From Algoriphagus sp. AGSA1 (lineage in GTDB: Bacteria > Bacteroidota > Bacteroidia > Cytophagales > Cyclobacteriaceae), in NCBI RefSeq assembly GCF_021390545.1, contig NZ_JAJUWR010000021.1, forward strand, positions 1 to 64,000: 64,000 nucleotides of DNA. Direction: 5' to 3'. Positions 62,521-64,000 of this stretch are shown here, one piece after another; within the stretch, counting starts at the first letter, position 1, and each line of letters starts with the position of its first letter. The notes under the pieces were generated by a model that did no database searches, was not told where the DNA came from, and was given only the letters and a program-made list of their open reading frames with translations. A program made the position numbers and the translations under genes.

Positions 62521-62548
62521 AGACGCTAGACTTAAGTATCAAGTAGCT
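62521..62548. repeat. Heptamer tandem array after tatC
   Basis: AGACGCT, AGACTTA, AGTATCA and AGTAGCT are in 7-bp phase and begin four bases after the tatC stop. AGACGCT is shared with the array before radA. Confidence 0.6.
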
Positions 62549-62658
62549 GGATTTTAGAAGAAAGAGCCCAGAGAAAAGATGTCAAGTTCGAGGCTTTAGA
62601 TTAAAAGAGTTAATTGAAAAACCTAAAAAATTAAAGACAAGATATGAGGCATTAATTA

Positions 62659-62686
62659 CTAATGTCTTTTGTCTAACGTCTTGTGT
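62659..62686. repeat. Heptamer tandem array before rpiB
   Basis: CTAATGT, CTTTTGT, CTAACGT and CTTGTGT follow in 7-bp phase and end twelve bases before the rpiB ATG. Confidence 0.65.
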
Positions 62687-62698
62687 CTTCAAAGAATT

Positions 62699-63136
62699 AT
62701 GGCAAAGAAAATAGCAATAGGTGGTGACCATGCAGGTTTTGAATACAAGGCCAAATTAATAATCAAATTGGAATCCCAAGGATATGAGGTAAAGGACTTC
62801 GGGCCATTCTCCGATGCCTCTGTGGATTATCCGGATTATGTACATCCTTTGAGTTCGGCTATAGAGGCTGGAGAATATGAGCTGGGCATCGTAATCTGCG
62901 GAAGTGGTAACGGAGTTGCCATCACGGCAAACAAGCACCAGGGAATCCGTGCGGCACTATGCTGGAATGAGGAACTGGCATTGTTGTGCAGACAGCACAA
63001 CAATGCCAATGTACTTGCGCTACCAGCCAGATTTATTTCTTATGAATTGGCGGAAAAACTAGCTGAGATCTTCCTGACTACCGAATTTGAAGGAGGAAGA
63101 CATCAAAATCGGGTAAATAAGATCGCCTGTAGCTAA
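62699..63136 (+). CDS. rpiB: Ribose-5-phosphate isomerase B
   Basis: RpiB interconverts ribulose-5-phosphate and ribose-5-phosphate in the pentose-phosphate pathway. The 145-residue product has the substrate motif GGDHAGFEYK at the start and the active-site Cys in VICGSGNGVAI. I chose ATG 62699, which the heptamer array directly precedes; the longer frame runs back through that array. Confidence 0.95.
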   Translation: MAKKIAIGGDHAGFEYKAKLIIKLESQGYEVKDFGPFSDASVDYPDYVHPLSSAIEAGEYELGIVICGSGNGVAITANKHQGIRAALCWNEELALLCRQHNNANVLALPARFISYELAEKLAEIFLTTEFEGGRHQNRVNKIACS

Positions 63137-63141
63137 GTGTG

Positions 63142-63169
63142 GTAGGATGCTGGATGTCCGTTGTAGGAT
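63142..63169. repeat. Heptamer tandem array after rpiB
   Basis: GTAGGAT, GCTGGAT, GTCCGTT and GTAGGAT run in 7-bp phase. The array begins five bases after the rpiB stop. Confidence 0.6.
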
Positions 63170-63185
63170 GAAAAACTTTTATGTA

Positions 63186-63782
63186 TTAGTGCTTAGCAAA
63201 GTCGATTAATGGATTTATGTCTCCTTGGTCAGCATTTTTTAGGGCAGAAATATATGCTTTTCTCGTTTCGTCCGCTTTGACCATATTTGATTTATTCCAT
63301 GAGAAGATTTCTTCTTTAAATATGGATTCCATGATGATATCTGCCATCAGTCTTGAATGCCGTCCATTCCCATTTGGGAAACAATGAATTGCAACTATTC
63401 TGTGTTTGAAACGAATAGCTATTTCATCTGGCTTAAAAACATTATGCTCGATCCAATATTTAGTATCGTCAATCAGCTTTTTTAACTCTACTCCAATCTG
63501 ATTCCAAGGTATTCCAAGATTTTTATTACTCCTCCTAAATTCTCCAGCCCATTTCCAGACATCTCCGTACATTTTTTTGTGTAAATTTCTGATGAATTTT
63601 TCTGTTAGGATTTTTTCCGTTTTTAGATTTGTATGGATTGTCCACTCCACAGCTTTTTCGATGTTTAGCTGCTCGAATTCATCCAACTCTTTCTGGGTAG
63701 TAATTGAACTAATCTAAAGTCCTTCTTTTTCATCTTCATCAATTGGAGTCTGTCCCTCACCATATTGTAGTTCTAATCCCAT
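63186..63782 (-). pseudogene. Mobile mystery protein B (Fic domain), interrupted by an in-frame stop
   Basis: From the ATG at 63782 the frame reads MGLELQYGEGQTPIDEDEKE and then GL before a TAG at 63716-63714, and continues in the same frame with ISSITTQKELDEFEQLN and a complete Fic domain. The Fic motif HCFPNGNGRHSR is intact. Fic enzymes attach AMP or a similar group to target proteins. The early stop, in a place where relatives have a sense codon, makes it a pseudogene unless translation restarts at the TTG at 63686. The ATG overlaps the end of the partner gene by ten bases. Confidence 0.75.
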
Positions 63783-64000
63783 ATTGATTTTCTCATTTCT
63801 CTCTTGATTTCAGCAGTCAATTCCTTAATTGATTCAATGACCTTCTCTTCCTTGATACCCTGGTTTTCCAATTGCATATTCTGATTTGTTCGCAAGACAA
63901 TTTTACGAGCTAATTTTTCAGCATGTTTATTTACTAGATTGTCTATTGTCTCATCTTTTGGGACGAATCCATATACAAATTGCAAATCCAATGCCTCTCC
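63773..64000 (-). CDS. Mobile mystery protein A, C-terminal part
   Basis: The frame is open from the right window edge and ends at TAG 63773. The visible 75 residues include LDLQFVYGFVPKDET and end REMRKSIWD, the C-terminal pattern of mobile mystery protein A, whose N-terminal half (outside this window) should hold a helix-turn-helix. In the family A and B always occur together and are often on mobile DNA, possibly as a toxin-antitoxin-like pair. Confidence 0.75.
   Translation of the reverse strand, partial: GEALDLQFVYGFVPKDETIDNLVNKHAEKLARKIVLRTNQNMQLENQGIKEEKVIESIKELTAEIKREMRKSIWD

Noticed and set aside
63142..63169. CRISPR-like array
   Set aside because: The 7-bp units have no spacers and no direct repeats of 24-36 bp; no cas genes are present in the window.

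Overview
The window reads as a chromosome segment of a Bacteroidota bacterium, most likely Cyclobacteriaceae (Algoriphagus-like). The reasons are exact TAnnTTTG promoter boxes, almost no strong Shine-Dalgarno sequences, families largely confined to the phylum (DUF4783, DUF4221, outer-membrane and TPR proteins beside coaX) and lipoproteins with the phylum's short lipoboxes. The genus is inferred from overall resemblance, not from a marker gene. No rRNA, tRNA or CRISPR array was seen.

Layout. 1-7 kb: the edge of a transposase, a secreted GH43 glycosidase, a gap of about 940 bp holding a nested palindrome, then polA and radA on the minus strand. 7-16 kb: a small coiled-coil membrane protein, an amidase, gpmI with a coupled lipoprotein, DUF4783-nadC, a frameshifted META lipoprotein and queG-corA. 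16-21 kb: a DUF6364/PIN toxin-antitoxin pair, a VWA plus MoxR-like AAA+ pair, and a GxxExxY gene bracketed by inverted repeats. 21-31 kb: an RsmF-like methyltransferase, a cobalamin riboswitch controlling metE, an M1 peptidase, a haem c/PQQ-type dehydrogenase lipoprotein and hflX. 31-40 kb: rfbC, a CpsB-like phosphatase, an epimerase, a TPR protein, a ComA homologue, a PopT-type transporter, aroE, purU, alr and tag. 40.7-42.6 kb: an AT-rich three-gene cluster (tiny four-cysteine secreted peptide, DUF4221 lipoprotein, CxxC lipoprotein). 42-50 kb: nhaD, an amino-acid dehydrogenase, anmK and coaX-OMP-TPR. 50.2-52.1 kb: an intact IS1182-family element that ends just before lptC. 52-63 kb: lptC, a CorC-like protein, a PpiD-like foldase, a run of compact genes (DUF493, PCD, rsmI, suhB-like), glyA, tatC and rpiB. 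The right edge holds a mobile mystery protein A/B pair whose Fic partner carries an in-frame stop codon.

Most of the window is housekeeping: replication and repair, glycolysis, NAD, CoA and aromatic precursors, wall recycling, envelope biogenesis and methionine synthesis. The accessory pieces are the toxin-antitoxin pair, the GxxExxY cassette, the peptide/lipoprotein cluster, the IS and the mystery-protein pair.

Two structural themes run through the window. First, short tandem arrays with a 7-bp period sit in at least eight intergenic spaces, right beside start or stop codons. Second, five genes have an exact TAnnTTTG box ending only 3-4 nt before the ATG, which predicts leaderless transcripts.
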